Part shown: piece by piece, positions 37,883-47,150 of the stretch | Layout of the letters: each line of letters starts with the position of its first letter | Numbering within the stretch: position 1 is the stretch's first letter | NCBI GenBank assembly: GCA_002294045.1 | Contig: DBEP01000027.1 | Span: 1-64,000 of the forward strand | Direction of reading: 5' to 3' | Source of the DNA: Lachnoclostridium sp. UBA903 | Lineage (GTDB): Bacteria > Bacillota > Clostridia > Lachnospirales > Lachnospiraceae | DNA length: 64,000 bases | Made by a program: the position numbers and the translations under genes | Notes under the pieces: model-generated | What the model was told of the DNA's origin: nothing | What the model saw: only the letters and a program-made list of their open reading frames with translations | Database searches by the model: none

Positions 37883-38791
37883 ATGGCGAGGATGAAGATA
37901 CAATCAACAAAAATTAAGCGGAGTCCGGGGGATCAATTTGTGCAGGTGCTGATTTACCTGTTTGTGGGCGGTTTTGCGCTGATTACGCTGCTTCCCTTTG
38001 TATATGTGGTGGCAGGTTCCTTTGCAACGGAACGGGAGCTTACAGAACGTGCCTTCTTTCTGTTTCCCCGTACCGTATCCATGAATGCGTACCAGTATAT
38101 TTTAAGAACGGGAGAGACTTTCAGAGGACTTAAGAATTCTGTTATAGTTACCGGCGTAGGTGTGCTGATTAATATGGTGTTTTCCTGTACCCTGGCGTAC
38201 CCTCTGTCACGGCGTTATTTTAAGGGCAGGACGTTTTTTACCAATATGGTGATTATCACCATGCTGTTTAGCGGCGGAATGGTGCCCTCCTATATGCTGG
38301 TGGCCAATCTGCTCCATCTGAAGGATACCTTCTGGGCCTTATGGCTTCCGGGGGCTGTCAATGCCTTTAATATGATTATTATCAAAAATTATTTTCAGGG
38401 AATTCCAATGGAGCTTGAGGAAGCAGCCAGAATGGACGGGTGCAATGACGGCCAGATTTTCCTTAAGATTATCCTGCCGCTGTCCAAGCCGGTTCTGGCC
38501 AGCGTATCCCTGTTTTATGCAGTTACCCACTGGAACTCCTATTTCAATGCCATGTTGTATATTTCGGACAGGAATAAAGAAGTAATCCAGATTGTACTGC
38601 GCAGGATTATTTTTCTGACCTCTGCCGTAGCAACGGAAAGCGGTTTTGATTGGGGGGCCTTCGGTATGCCTCCGGAGAAAGCCGTTAAGATGGCAACCAC
38701 CGTGGTGGCTACGGTGCCCATGCTGATGGTTTACCCGTTTATACAGAAATATTTTACCCAGGGAGTTATGGTTGGCTCTGTAAAGGGTTAA
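37883..38791 (+). CDS. ABC importer permease (LplC/YtcP-like)
   Basis: A 302-residue permease with EAA loop EAARMDGCND and C-terminus YFTQGVMVGSVKG. AAAGGAG lies about nine bases before the ATG. It lies 24 bases after 36896 and 34 bases before the binding-protein gene, in a compact operon. Confidence 0.92.
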   Translation: MARMKIQSTKIKRSPGDQFVQVLIYLFVGGFALITLLPFVYVVAGSFATERELTERAFFLFPRTVSMNAYQYILRTGETFRGLKNSVIVTGVGVLINMVFSCTLAYPLSRRYFKGRTFFTNMVIITMLFSGGMVPSYMLVANLLHLKDTFWALWLPGAVNAFNMIIIKNYFQGIPMELEEAARMDGCNDGQIFLKIILPLSKPVLASVSLFYAVTHWNSYFNAMLYISDRNKEVIQIVLRRIIFLTSAVATESGFDWGAFGMPPEKAVKMATTVVATVPMLMVYPFIQKYFTQGVMVGSVKG

Positions 38792-38825
38792 ATATAAATT
38801 AAAAAAATAAAAAGGAGAAGCGTAT

Positions 38826-40403
38826 ATGAAAAAGACATGGAAAAAAGTTTTATCGACAGTATTAGCTGGTACATTGATATTATCACTGACCGCATGCGGA
38901 GGAGGAAAACAAAGCAGCACCAGCGGAAATTCTTCCGGCTCTACAGAAGAAACCGCATCGGGAGAAAAACCAACCATTAGCTTTATGCTGCCCTCTTTCT
39001 ACGGAACTGATTTAAAGAATGAACATTCAGACGAGGTAATCCTAAGGTATGAGGAGTACACAGGGACCCACGTGGAATGGCAGTGGGAATCCAATGACAC
39101 TTATAGTGAAAAGCTGGGCCTTACTCTGATGGACAAGGACAATATGCCAATGATTCTTACCGCCAGCGGTAATCTGACGGCAAATGTGGTTGATGCGGCC
39201 AAAAAGGGAGCCTTCTGGGATTTGACATCCTATCTGCAGGATTCGGAGAGCTATCCCAACCTGTCCCAGGCAAATGAAAACGTATTGAAAGCTCTTACGG
39301 TGGATGGCCAGATTATCGGTATCTACCGTGCAAGGGTAATCGGACGTTACGGTTTATCCTACCGCACGGACTGGGCGGAAGCCGTAGGAATTACCGAGGA
39401 ACCCAAGACCATTGAAGATGTTTATAATATGCTTTATAAATTTACCTATGAAGACCCCGACGGCAACGGAAAGGACGATACCTACGGTATGGAAATGACC
39501 AAATATACGGGACCTATTGATATTATCCAGGCATGGTTCGGCGTGGGCAATGAATGGGTGGAACAGGACGGGAAACTGGTACCTGTTCATCAGACAGAAG
39601 AGTATAAAGAAGCTCTGAAATGGATGAAAAAGATTTATGATGAAGGGTTGGTGCGCAAGGACTGGGCAACGGTTGATTCAGGAACATGGAGCGAGGGCTG
39701 CAAAAAAGGAGAAGCCGGCGTATTCATCGATGTTATGGACAGCGGCAAGAGAATTTGGGAGTATTTTATTGATAATGATGTGAAATCCGTAACAAATCCT
39801 TCCGAATCGGCTTCCATGACACTGGTAGGCCCCATAAACGGAAAGACACTGGCGACCAGCGGTTTTAACGGTTATTTCCTGCTTACAAAGTCCGGAGCAA
39901 AGACAGAAGAAGATGTTAAAAACTGCCTGCATTTCCTGGATAAGATGAATGATAATGAGATGCTGGTGCTGGCGGATTACGGACTGGAAGGAGTTACTTA
40001 CGATTTGAATGACGAAGGGAATATCGTACAAAAAGGAGGACTGGAACCCCAATATACACCGTCCGCAGGTTTAAACCAATCCGTCTGCTACATACCCAAC
40101 ACGGCGAGCACATCACCCACGCTGGTAAAGACGGAGCCCATGATGGCGCAGGATGCTGCTTATGCGGTAAACGAGCAGGTTGCCGTTTTTAATCCGGCCC
40201 TTGGATACCTGGCAAATTCTGAAGTAAATGCGGAAGTCGGTACGGATATCGAACAGATTATTGAAGATGCAAGGACCCAGTATATCTGCGGACAAATCGA
40301 CGATGCCGGCCTGGATGCGGCTGCCAAACAATGGCTGGACCGGGGCGGTGACAGGCTGGTTCAGGAAATCAACGAACTGTACCAGAACGACGCGGCAAAA
40401 TAA
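38826..40403 (+). CDS. ABC importer substrate-binding lipoprotein
   Basis: A 525-residue lipoprotein with lipobox LSLTAC (Cys at about residue 22) and a Gly/Ser/Glu linker. It is clearly similar to 26106 over its length (DPDGNGKDDTYGME; GLVRKDWATVDSGTW; GQIDDAGLDAAAKQWLDRGG), so the two importers probably arose by duplication or bind related sugars. The stop TAA is the first triplet of a 41-base tandem repeat. The operon ends at the terminator at 40581. Confidence 0.92.
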   Translation: MKKTWKKVLSTVLAGTLILSLTACGGGKQSSTSGNSSGSTEETASGEKPTISFMLPSFYGTDLKNEHSDEVILRYEEYTGTHVEWQWESNDTYSEKLGLTLMDKDNMPMILTASGNLTANVVDAAKKGAFWDLTSYLQDSESYPNLSQANENVLKALTVDGQIIGIYRARVIGRYGLSYRTDWAEAVGITEEPKTIEDVYNMLYKFTYEDPDGNGKDDTYGMEMTKYTGPIDIIQAWFGVGNEWVEQDGKLVPVHQTEEYKEALKWMKKIYDEGLVRKDWATVDSGTWSEGCKKGEAGVFIDVMDSGKRIWEYFIDNDVKSVTNPSESASMTLVGPINGKTLATSGFNGYFLLTKSGAKTEEDVKNCLHFLDKMNDNEMLVLADYGLEGVTYDLNDEGNIVQKGGLEPQYTPSAGLNQSVCYIPNTASTSPTLVKTEPMMAQDAAYAVNEQVAVFNPALGYLANSEVNAEVGTDIEQIIEDARTQYICGQIDDAGLDAAAKQWLDRGGDRLVQEINELYQNDAAK

Positions 40404-40562
40404 GAAAATCAGCAGGCTGTAATCGGAATGATTTGCCCAAATAAGAAAATCAGCAGACTGTATCGGAATGATTTGCCCAAATAAGAAAATCAGCAGGCTG
40501 TAACCGGTACGATATGCCCAAATAAGAAAATCAACATGCCGTTTCAAAACGATACGGAACAA
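40401..40562. repeat. Tandem repeat of about 41 bp, 3.5 copies, starting at a stop codon
   Basis: Units at 40401-40441 (41), 40442-40481 (40), 40482-40522 (41) and a diverged partial unit from 40523 to about 40562. All begin TAAGAAAATCA, and the first three end in TGCCCAAA. The first unit starts exactly with the stop codon of the binding-protein gene. Copies differ by a few substitutions and one single-base deletion. Confidence 0.9.
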
Positions 40563-40580
40563 TAAATAATACCGGTAAAA

Positions 40581-40615
40581 GGCTTCAAGCGTATCAAACC
40601 GATTGAAGCCTTTTT
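40581..40615 (+). terminator. Terminator of the 36896-40403 importer operon
   Basis: Stem GGCTTCAA/TTGAAGCC (40581-40588 with 40603-40610) extended by A/T pairs, then TTTTT. The T-run again starts the structured element. Confidence 0.85.
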
Positions 40616-40680
40616 CTGTCTCGTAGGAAAGTTCGTCCCATGAGATAAAAACCCACCGGGAGCGGCTGTGAAAATTTCAA
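40611..40680 (+). repeat. Structured intergenic element, copy B (truncated)
   Basis: Begins at the terminator T-tract. The first stem (about 40613-40628 with 40636-40651) keeps the AGGA...TCC loop-closing pattern but has two G-U pairs and two mismatches. AAAAACCC-ACCGGG follows as in the other copies, but the GACGCGC double stem and 3' hairpin are missing. Confidence 0.6.
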
Positions 40681-40776
40681 TTTTTATGACTAAATGGATA
40701 AATGTTCCTATATCTTAATTATGAGCAGGATTTTTTCAGCAGCCTGGGTAATCCGGATTTTTAGGAGGATAAGGAT

Positions 40777-43455
40777 ATGATACTGCATAATATTGGTAAC
40801 AGAAAGAGGACCGGTTATACCACATGGGGCTGTATGTGGGAAATGGGGAATTGTATGAAAGAGACCGGTTATTTGTTAAAAAATAAGTCAGGGGAAGAGA
40901 TACCCATGCAGAGCCGGATTACGGCATACTGGCCGAACGGCTCCGTTAAATGGACCGCCCACACGGCAGATGCGGCCCTTCTTGGGGATGAAATAGAAGT
41001 CCTTCCTGAACATGAAACAAAAATCCCTGCCGGAAAGGAAGCGAAAGCCCTTTCCGAATACTATGGAAAAAATAGAAGAATTCGGGATAGAATTACGGTT
41101 AAAAGGGACGGAGGAAAGCTTAAAATCCATGCGGGCAGCCTGGAAATCGCTATATCGGAAGATGGAGCAGCATTGTTTGATTCCGTCTCCTTTCACGGAA
41201 AGGTTTACCTGCGGGAGGCAAAATCCGTGCTTCTTCTGGAAGAGCCGGCTCTATGGAAGGGCAATCCGGTCCGGATTGAAAAAAAATACCAGCCAAGGAT
41301 TACGGGGGTAAGCGTTGAGGAAAAGGGAGAGCTTCAGGTAATTATAAAATATACGGGACACCATGAGCTGGCAGACGGGGAATGTAAGATACCCTTTCTT
41401 ATCCGGATGAAGGCAGGACTAAACAGCCCACGGCTGGATTTTGTCCACACGTTTTTATACGACGGTGAGGAAGACAGGGATTATTTAAAAGGTCTTGGAA
41501 TCAGTTTCCGCTCACCTTTGGAAGGGAAAATATATAACCGGCATATAAAGTTTATGGGTGATTACGGTGTTTTTCACGAAAGCATGGCACAGCTCCTTTC
41601 CTGGAGACCCAGGGTACCCCAGGAGATTTATGCAAGTCAGATTCAGGGGCAGATGCTGCAACCGGAAGGAAAGGACAAGGAGATTGTTGATACGGTTTTG
41701 GAAGCAATGCCTTTCTGGAGCGAGTATGCTTTATGCCAGGACAGTGCCAGCCATTTTTCAATCAGAAAGAAAATAAAGGATGAGAACTGCTGTTATTTAG
41801 ACTGCCTTCATGGAAACCGGACGGAGGGAGGAGCGGCGTTTGGTTCCGAATATGGGTCAGTTATGTTCTCAATCCGGGATTTCTGGGAAAAATATCCATC
41901 CGGTTATACCTTCCGGAACCTGGACGGAGACTGTGCGGAAGCTGTCATGTGGCTGTGGTCCCCGGGGGCTGAAGCTATGGATTTCCGCCATTATGCAAAC
42001 CGGGGGTATAATCAGGTATATTATGAAGGGTATGACTACAAAGGGGCAACCCCTTATGGGATTGCCTGTACCAGTGAGTGCTCGGTACTGCTTTCTGAGA
42101 AATTGATTCCATCCGATGAGGAAATAGAGGAATTTGCCGATGCGGTAAAGCGTCCGGTCAGGTATGTCGGCACGCCGGAGTATTACCATAAGCTAAAAGC
42201 ATTTGGATACTGGTCACTGCCGGAACGTAAGACCCAGCTTGAAAACTGGCTGGAAGACCAGCTTGACCGTGCGGTTGCATTTTATGCGGCGGAAGTCGGA
42301 CAGAGAAACTGGTACGGAATGTTCAATTACGGTGATTTCATGCATACTTATGACAGAGAACGCCACCAGTGGCGGTATGATATGGGGGGCTACGCATGGG
42401 ACAATACCGAATTGGTTCCCACATTATGGCTGTGGTATGCCTTTATGAGAACCGGCAGGGAGGATGTATTTATCCTGGCCGAAAAGCTTTCCAGGCATGC
42501 TTCTGAGGTGGACGTATACCATATGGGCAGATACAAGGGGCTGGGTTCCCGGCATAATGTGAGGCATTGGGGGTGTCCCTGCAAGGAAGCCAGGATTGCC
42601 ATGGCGGCCCACCACCGTTTTTACTATTATCTTACCGGAGACCGGAGGCTGGAAGATATTTTTGATGAACTGAAGGATAATGAAATGACTTTCCTAAATA
42701 AGGATCCCCTGGGTGATTTCTATGAGAAAGAAAAAATGGTTTACCCAAGCCATGCCAGAACCGGTCCGGACTGGTCCTCCCTCTGCGCAAACTGGATGAC
42801 CAGATGGGAACGGTTTAATGACAGGAAATACAGGGATAAGATAGTTACGGGAATAGAAGATATTAAAAAGGCACCTCTTAAGCTGGTTTCCGGGCCTGAC
42901 TTTGAATTTGATCCGGCAAGTGTCCGCCTGCGGTATATCGGAGAAAGAGCTGCCGGCGGAACCCATCTCCAGATCTGTATGGGTGCGCCGCAGGTGTGGA
43001 TGGAGCTTGCAGATTATCTCGGGAATGAAGAATGGAAGGAAATGATGGCTGATTACGGAAGGTTTTATTATCTGCCCAGGGAGCAGCAGCTGAAAGAATC
43101 AGGAGGAATCATAGAGGATCGGGAATTTAGCCTGCCATTCATGGCGGCTGCCATGGGAGCCTATGGAGCCAGTTATTTAAAGGACGAAAAACTGGCTGAG
43201 CAAACCTGGCGCCATCTTCTCCATGTATTAATGGGCGAAGGAAACCATGATGGATTTAAAACAAATAAGGTTCCCGGCAAGGGGAATCAGAAAGAATTAG
43301 CGGAAATACCATGGATATCCACTAATTTTGTGGCCCAGTGGTGCCTGAATGTAATCGTTGCCCTTGCATTCATACGGGATAATCTGCCGAAAACCCTGGA
43401 AGAAGCGGATAAGCTTGTTGAACCGATGGTAAAAGACAATTTCAGAAAAGCATAA
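40777..43455 (+). CDS. Exo-rhamnogalacturonan lyase family protein (PL26/YetA-like)
   Basis: An 892-residue cytosolic protein resembling B. subtilis YetA and the PcRGLX family (exo-acting rhamnogalacturonan lyase, PL26). The N-terminal beta-domain (about 1-95) contains MQSRITAYWPNGSVKWTAHT. The central toroid includes NWYGMFNYGDFMHTYDRERH and MGGYAWDNTELVPTLWLW (about 510-550), then SRHNVRHWGCPCKEARIAMA. No signal peptide. It should release unsaturated disaccharides from imported rhamnogalacturonan, giving substrate for the GH105 enzyme encoded 40 bases downstream. The start has AGGAGG nine bases upstream. Confidence 0.85.
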   Translation: MILHNIGNRKRTGYTTWGCMWEMGNCMKETGYLLKNKSGEEIPMQSRITAYWPNGSVKWTAHTADAALLGDEIEVLPEHETKIPAGKEAKALSEYYGKNRRIRDRITVKRDGGKLKIHAGSLEIAISEDGAALFDSVSFHGKVYLREAKSVLLLEEPALWKGNPVRIEKKYQPRITGVSVEEKGELQVIIKYTGHHELADGECKIPFLIRMKAGLNSPRLDFVHTFLYDGEEDRDYLKGLGISFRSPLEGKIYNRHIKFMGDYGVFHESMAQLLSWRPRVPQEIYASQIQGQMLQPEGKDKEIVDTVLEAMPFWSEYALCQDSASHFSIRKKIKDENCCYLDCLHGNRTEGGAAFGSEYGSVMFSIRDFWEKYPSGYTFRNLDGDCAEAVMWLWSPGAEAMDFRHYANRGYNQVYYEGYDYKGATPYGIACTSECSVLLSEKLIPSDEEIEEFADAVKRPVRYVGTPEYYHKLKAFGYWSLPERKTQLENWLEDQLDRAVAFYAAEVGQRNWYGMFNYGDFMHTYDRERHQWRYDMGGYAWDNTELVPTLWLWYAFMRTGREDVFILAEKLSRHASEVDVYHMGRYKGLGSRHNVRHWGCPCKEARIAMAAHHRFYYYLTGDRRLEDIFDELKDNEMTFLNKDPLGDFYEKEKMVYPSHARTGPDWSSLCANWMTRWERFNDRKYRDKIVTGIEDIKKAPLKLVSGPDFEFDPASVRLRYIGERAAGGTHLQICMGAPQVWMELADYLGNEEWKEMMADYGRFYYLPREQQLKESGGIIEDREFSLPFMAAAMGAYGASYLKDEKLAEQTWRHLLHVLMGEGNHDGFKTNKVPGKGNQKELAEIPWISTNFVAQWCLNVIVALAFIRDNLPKTLEEADKLVEPMVKDNFRKA

Positions 43456-43495
43456 AATAGAATAGAAGCGAATTGCACAGAATGGAGGTATAAAG

Positions 43496-44545
43496 ATGGC
43501 AGTTTTGAACTATGACAAAGATATTATATTGGAGGCGATGGACCGGATTGCACAACGGACAAAGCGCATGGATATGCCCTGGGACTGGCCGTGCGGAGTA
43601 GCCTATTACGGAATGGCAGAAGCATATGAAGCTACGGAAAATAAGGATTATTTAGATTTTTTGAAAGAGCGCGTGGATGAACTGATCGGCCTTGGGCTTC
43701 CGGCCTGGACCGTGAACACATGTGCCATGGGACACTGCCTGATTACATTATACCAGGCTTTTGGGGATGAAAAGTATATGGATATTATTAAATCAAAGGT
43801 GGATTACCTAAGCCGCAATGCCCTGCGGTTTAATGACCGTGTCCTCCAGCATACCGTTTCGGATAAGAATGATTTCCCGGAACAGTGCTGGGCGGATACT
43901 TTGTTTATGGCTGCATTTTTTCTGCTGAGAGTGGGGGTCATGACAAAGGATGAAGCATTAATTGAAGATGCGCTGAACCAGTATTACTGGCACATCCAGT
44001 ACCTTCAGAATCCGGATACGGGTCTGTGGTATCATGGCTATAACAATATCTCCAAGGACCATATGTCAGGATTCTACTGGGGAAGGGCTAACTGCTGGGC
44101 CGCTTATACCATGAGCAAGGTCGGGCGGGTCCTGCCGGAATGTTATCTCTATCCCCGGTATCTGGAGATTGTGGGAAGCTTAAACGAGCAGCTTTCCGCT
44201 CTGAAACTGCTTCAGACAGAGCGGGGGCTTTGGAGAACCATACTGGATGATGAAGAATCCTATGAAGAATTATCTGCCTCAGCCGGAATTGCTGCGGCTA
44301 TGGTATGGAAAGGAAATCCTCTTCACATGAAGTATGTCCGGAAAACCATTTCCGGAGTTTTAGAACATATTGCACCGGACGGACGTGTTACGGATGTTTC
44401 GGGAGGAACAGCCGTAATGAAGGACAGGGACGGATACCGGAATATATCCATGAAATGGGTACAGGGCTGGGGACAGGGCATGGCCCTGGCATTTTTCAGC
44501 GCCGTACTGAACTATGAACAGGCAGACGGAGACGGTGCGCTGTAA
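43496..44545 (+). CDS. Unsaturated rhamnogalacturonyl hydrolase, GH105 (YteR/YesR-like)
   Basis: A 349-residue cytosolic (alpha/alpha)6-barrel enzyme of usual length. The hallmark WADTLFMAAFF contains the catalytic Asp, here Asp134. Other family segments are WDWPCGVAYYGM and FYWGRANCWAAYTMSK. It hydrates and removes the unsaturated galacturonyl residue left by rhamnogalacturonan lyases, giving a keto sugar acid and rhamnose. GGAGGT precedes the ATG. It follows the PL26 gene, so the two steps are encoded together. Confidence 0.93.
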   Translation: MAVLNYDKDIILEAMDRIAQRTKRMDMPWDWPCGVAYYGMAEAYEATENKDYLDFLKERVDELIGLGLPAWTVNTCAMGHCLITLYQAFGDEKYMDIIKSKVDYLSRNALRFNDRVLQHTVSDKNDFPEQCWADTLFMAAFFLLRVGVMTKDEALIEDALNQYYWHIQYLQNPDTGLWYHGYNNISKDHMSGFYWGRANCWAAYTMSKVGRVLPECYLYPRYLEIVGSLNEQLSALKLLQTERGLWRTILDDEESYEELSASAGIAAAMVWKGNPLHMKYVRKTISGVLEHIAPDGRVTDVSGGTAVMKDRDGYRNISMKWVQGWGQGMALAFFSAVLNYEQADGDGAL

Positions 44546-44641
44546 GGAAATGCGCATACTTTACACCGTTCTGAACGCCCTACTTTGCGGTATACTTCGT
44601 TGTGATTCAGTAAACGTAGCCCCCTACGCCCCCAAACCGCT

Positions 44642-44687
44642 GCTTGTCTCCCACAAAGTGGGGCATCCGGCCCGGCACAAGCATTTT
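44642..44687. terminator. Terminator-like hairpin between convergent genes
   Basis: GCTTGT/ACAAGC (44642-44647 with 44677-44682) encloses a CCCAC/GTGGG hairpin, followed by ATTTTTC. The adjacent stretch 44560-44640 has further short stems (CGTAG/CTACG and GCGG/CCGC). Confidence 0.6.
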
Positions 44688-44748
44688 TCATTTATTTTTC
44701 TTTTCTAAAATCCGCTTAACCAGGTGTCTGCTTTCTCTTACGGCGGAC

Positions 44749-46629
44749 CTAAGGAGTCAGATAAATATTTGGAGTTGGCGGTGTGTCCATACCGTCGCCC
44801 AGATAATAATCTGTTAAATGGGATTCCAGGTAACCCTTGCTGGCCATGTTGCTTCTATATAACGGATTTTGGGCCAGTGTATAAAGGCGTATATCGGTTG
44901 GAATATCTGTGGTAAATATTACGAGTTCGGAATAGTCGCTGTTTGTCTGTATAACTTCCTCACGCCAGTCGCCGATAATGTCGCCGTAGAACATGGGAGC
45001 ATGGCGGTCACTATGGACTGCGGAATGGTAATCCGAAGTTGTGAGCAGACGTATGACTCTTTTTACACTGTAATCCCAATTATTAATATCGCCGCCTATA
45101 CTGTAGTCAAACTTTTCAATTTTATTGTCGTTAAAGCTTTCGCTCAGTATGTCGCCGTCCCACCATAGACGGAAAGCCGGGTAAGGTCTGTTATTTGGAT
45201 TGGATTGTTCATTATCTGCAGGTGTAAGCTGAGTATTCGTAGGAGCGTTGTAAATACCATAGAAAGACCAGACCTCGTAGCCGGAATAACGAGGGTCCAC
45301 ATCTCCAATGACACCTCGTCCTACATCACCGGCAGGGGGTGTCGTCATATGCTGCCAGATCATGGAACCGGTGCCGGCATCATAATAATATTCAAGTAAG
45401 CCGTAAGGGTTGTCTTGCTGTATGCCATAACCCTGAAGACCGGAACGGTTTTTGTCCAGTTTGCCGATATAGAAACGGTCACCATGACCGACATTCTGGC
45501 TGGTCAGAGAGTAACGCAGTGTACCGTCTCCGTTTAAAACGAAGCCTATTTCGCATATCTCATCCCTGCCGTCGCCGTCAACATCCGCAATACGCATTTG
45601 ATGGCCGTCAGGGCAATCCTGGGAGCCGCGCAGCCATTTCCAATCCATCACCAGATTTGAGCCTCTGTAATGATAAGCACAAATCATTGCATTAAAAGAA
45701 CCGTCCGCATTCCGGTTTTTCATAAAGGCTACGATACTTGGTGTGGTTCCGTTGAGGTAGCCGATACCTAATTGGCAGGCCAGAGGTCCCACCGATATGT
45801 AATCCTGGGGAATGGAACAGTAAGCCTTCAGTTTACCGGTCATACCGTCAAGTACGGCCAGCCACTGCTTGGTATCGCTTGTGTTAGTCCAGACAGTGCC
45901 GTCTCCGAATACGACTCCGTTGGCAATTTTTAATATAACTTCCGCTTTGCCGTCTCCGTCAAGGTCATAAACGGCTGCACCATCCCACATTCCTACGTCA
46001 ATGGCAGCGGAACCGGGGGAGATGTTGTTCTGGTTGCTGCTGTTAGGACCGAGATTCACCGACCACAGAAAAGTACCGTCCCGTTTATAAGCCTCAAGGG
46101 TTTGGGGATTTGTCGTATTTCGGTCAACAAGATAATCGTATTCATGATCACCGTCGAAATCCCCGGGCCATACAAAATGAATGGGGCCGCCCTTTTGTAA
46201 CGGAATCGTTATGCACGGCTCGTCCGCAGGATTTGCGGTGAGAGTAAACGAGGCGCTGGCAGTTTGCTCCACACCGTTAACAACCGGCTTTACGTAATAG
46301 GAATTGTTCCTGGTAAAATCGGCGGTGGTATCCGTATAGTTAGTACCGCCGGTTAAAACGGAAGGATTCAATTTCACTGCCGTACCGCCTGCTGTGGAAC
46401 GGTAGACATTAAAACCCATACCGGATGGGTCCGGCGCCAATAATCGCCAGCTTACAAAAACGTTGGAGCCGGAACGGACTGCGACGACTCCCCGGCCTAA
46501 ATTCTCCATCTGCCGCGGCCCGGCTGCCGCGCCGGCAGAGTCAGTTGGAACAAAGCTTAATGTTACAACAAGTGTGATAACAAGTATTATGCCCGAAATA
46601 ATTCTGAATGCCTGTTTGCTGTGTTTCAT
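44749..46629 (-). CDS. Secreted rhamnogalacturonan lyase, PL11 (YesW-like)
   Basis: A 626-residue PL11 enzyme with a signal peptide (IISGIILVITLVVTLSFV, cleavage probably after SAGAAA). The mature enzyme starts with the family motif MENLGRGVVAVRSGSNVFVSWR. Calcium loops DFDGDHEYDY, DLDGDGKAEV and DVDGDGRDEI and the C-terminal IIGDWREEVIQTNSD are present. It should cut the rhamnogalacturonan I backbone outside the cell, probably endo-acting as YesW is. ATG 46629 has GGAGG at six to seven bases. It stands alone, convergent to the GH105 gene; a palindrome at 46673 lies in its leader. Confidence 0.94.
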   Translation of the reverse strand: MKHSKQAFRIISGIILVITLVVTLSFVPTDSAGAAAGPRQMENLGRGVVAVRSGSNVFVSWRLLAPDPSGMGFNVYRSTAGGTAVKLNPSVLTGGTNYTDTTADFTRNNSYYVKPVVNGVEQTASASFTLTANPADEPCITIPLQKGGPIHFVWPGDFDGDHEYDYLVDRNTTNPQTLEAYKRDGTFLWSVNLGPNSSNQNNISPGSAAIDVGMWDGAAVYDLDGDGKAEVILKIANGVVFGDGTVWTNTSDTKQWLAVLDGMTGKLKAYCSIPQDYISVGPLACQLGIGYLNGTTPSIVAFMKNRNADGSFNAMICAYHYRGSNLVMDWKWLRGSQDCPDGHQMRIADVDGDGRDEICEIGFVLNGDGTLRYSLTSQNVGHGDRFYIGKLDKNRSGLQGYGIQQDNPYGLLEYYYDAGTGSMIWQHMTTPPAGDVGRGVIGDVDPRYSGYEVWSFYGIYNAPTNTQLTPADNEQSNPNNRPYPAFRLWWDGDILSESFNDNKIEKFDYSIGGDINNWDYSVKRVIRLLTTSDYHSAVHSDRHAPMFYGDIIGDWREEVIQTNSDYSELVIFTTDIPTDIRLYTLAQNPLYRSNMASKGYLESHLTDYYLGDGMDTPPTPNIYLTP

Positions 46630-46672
46630 AGTAACCCTCCTCTTCAATTAATTAAAATATAATTACCTATAA

Positions 46673-46705
46673 TTGAACGCGGTAAAGTTTTATACCGCTC
46701 TTCAA
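46673..46705 (-). promoter_or_regulatory. Inverted repeat upstream of the secreted lyase
   Basis: TTGAA-x-GCGGTA (46673-46684) mirrors TACCGC-xx-TTCAA (46693-46705). It lies between a TATAAT box (minus strand, 46742-46747; no good -35 seen) and the lyase start, so it is either an operator or a leader hairpin. Confidence 0.5.
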
Positions 46706-46807
46706 TTCCCTTAATTCGGTCCCGGTTTGCTGTATGTTTTTATTATACTTTAATTTCCAAAAATTAACTTTACATATATAATACAAAAGCTTGCAAAAAT
46801 AAAACAA

Positions 46808-46982
46808 ATGTTACTGTTCACACCCCTGCCACAAGCAGCAGTGTTGTGAACAATAACACGCTTCGCGATGCACACAAAACGCAAAGACAGCGTTTTGGCG
46901 CGGCAATTCTCCGGTTTTCTGTGACTTTCGCTTCGCTGCACTCACAAAAAACACGTCGCGTATACAGGGTGTGAACAGTAAC
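46808..46982. mobile_element. 175-bp element with 17-bp perfect terminal inverted repeats (MITE-like)
   Basis: 46808-46824 and 46966-46982 are perfect reverse complements, and the match continues inward after a one-base slip. Inside are a GTGTT/AACAC hairpin (46840-46858) and a CAAAACGC/GCGTTTTG hairpin (about 46874-46896). There is no coding potential. No clear target-site duplication is visible, so a non-mobile structured repeat is also possible. It lies in the 521-base gap before the AraC gene at 47151; otherwise the gap holds only a TATAAT box at 47066-47071. Confidence 0.65.
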
Positions 46983-47150
46983 AAACAAATATCAATGTCA
47001 AAATCTATGGGCTATCTGAAAAAAATATCTGCCACGGAAAGCTGTTTTCATGGTAACATAATTAGTATAATAACTTTTGCTGTTTCCTGTATTTATTCAG
47101 TTTATGGCATTTTTGAAAATGCCTGCCGTAATAATAAGTGAGGTTATACC

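Noticed and set aside
37238..38977. Long minus-strand open frames (221 and 212 codons) opposite permeases
   Set aside because: They lie antisense to clear permease and binding-protein genes, lack ribosome-binding sites and have no recognisable domain.
40401..40562. Possible CRISPR array
   Set aside because: Units adjoin each other without unique spacers, and no cas genes are present; it is a simple tandem repeat.
40113..40562. 149-codon minus-strand open frame
   Set aside because: Its repetitive sequence comes from the tandem repeat read backwards, and it overlaps the binding-protein gene.
44546..44748. Further copy of a structured repeat
   Set aside because: The region has several short stems, but it shares no clear sequence with the elements at 7967 or 46808.
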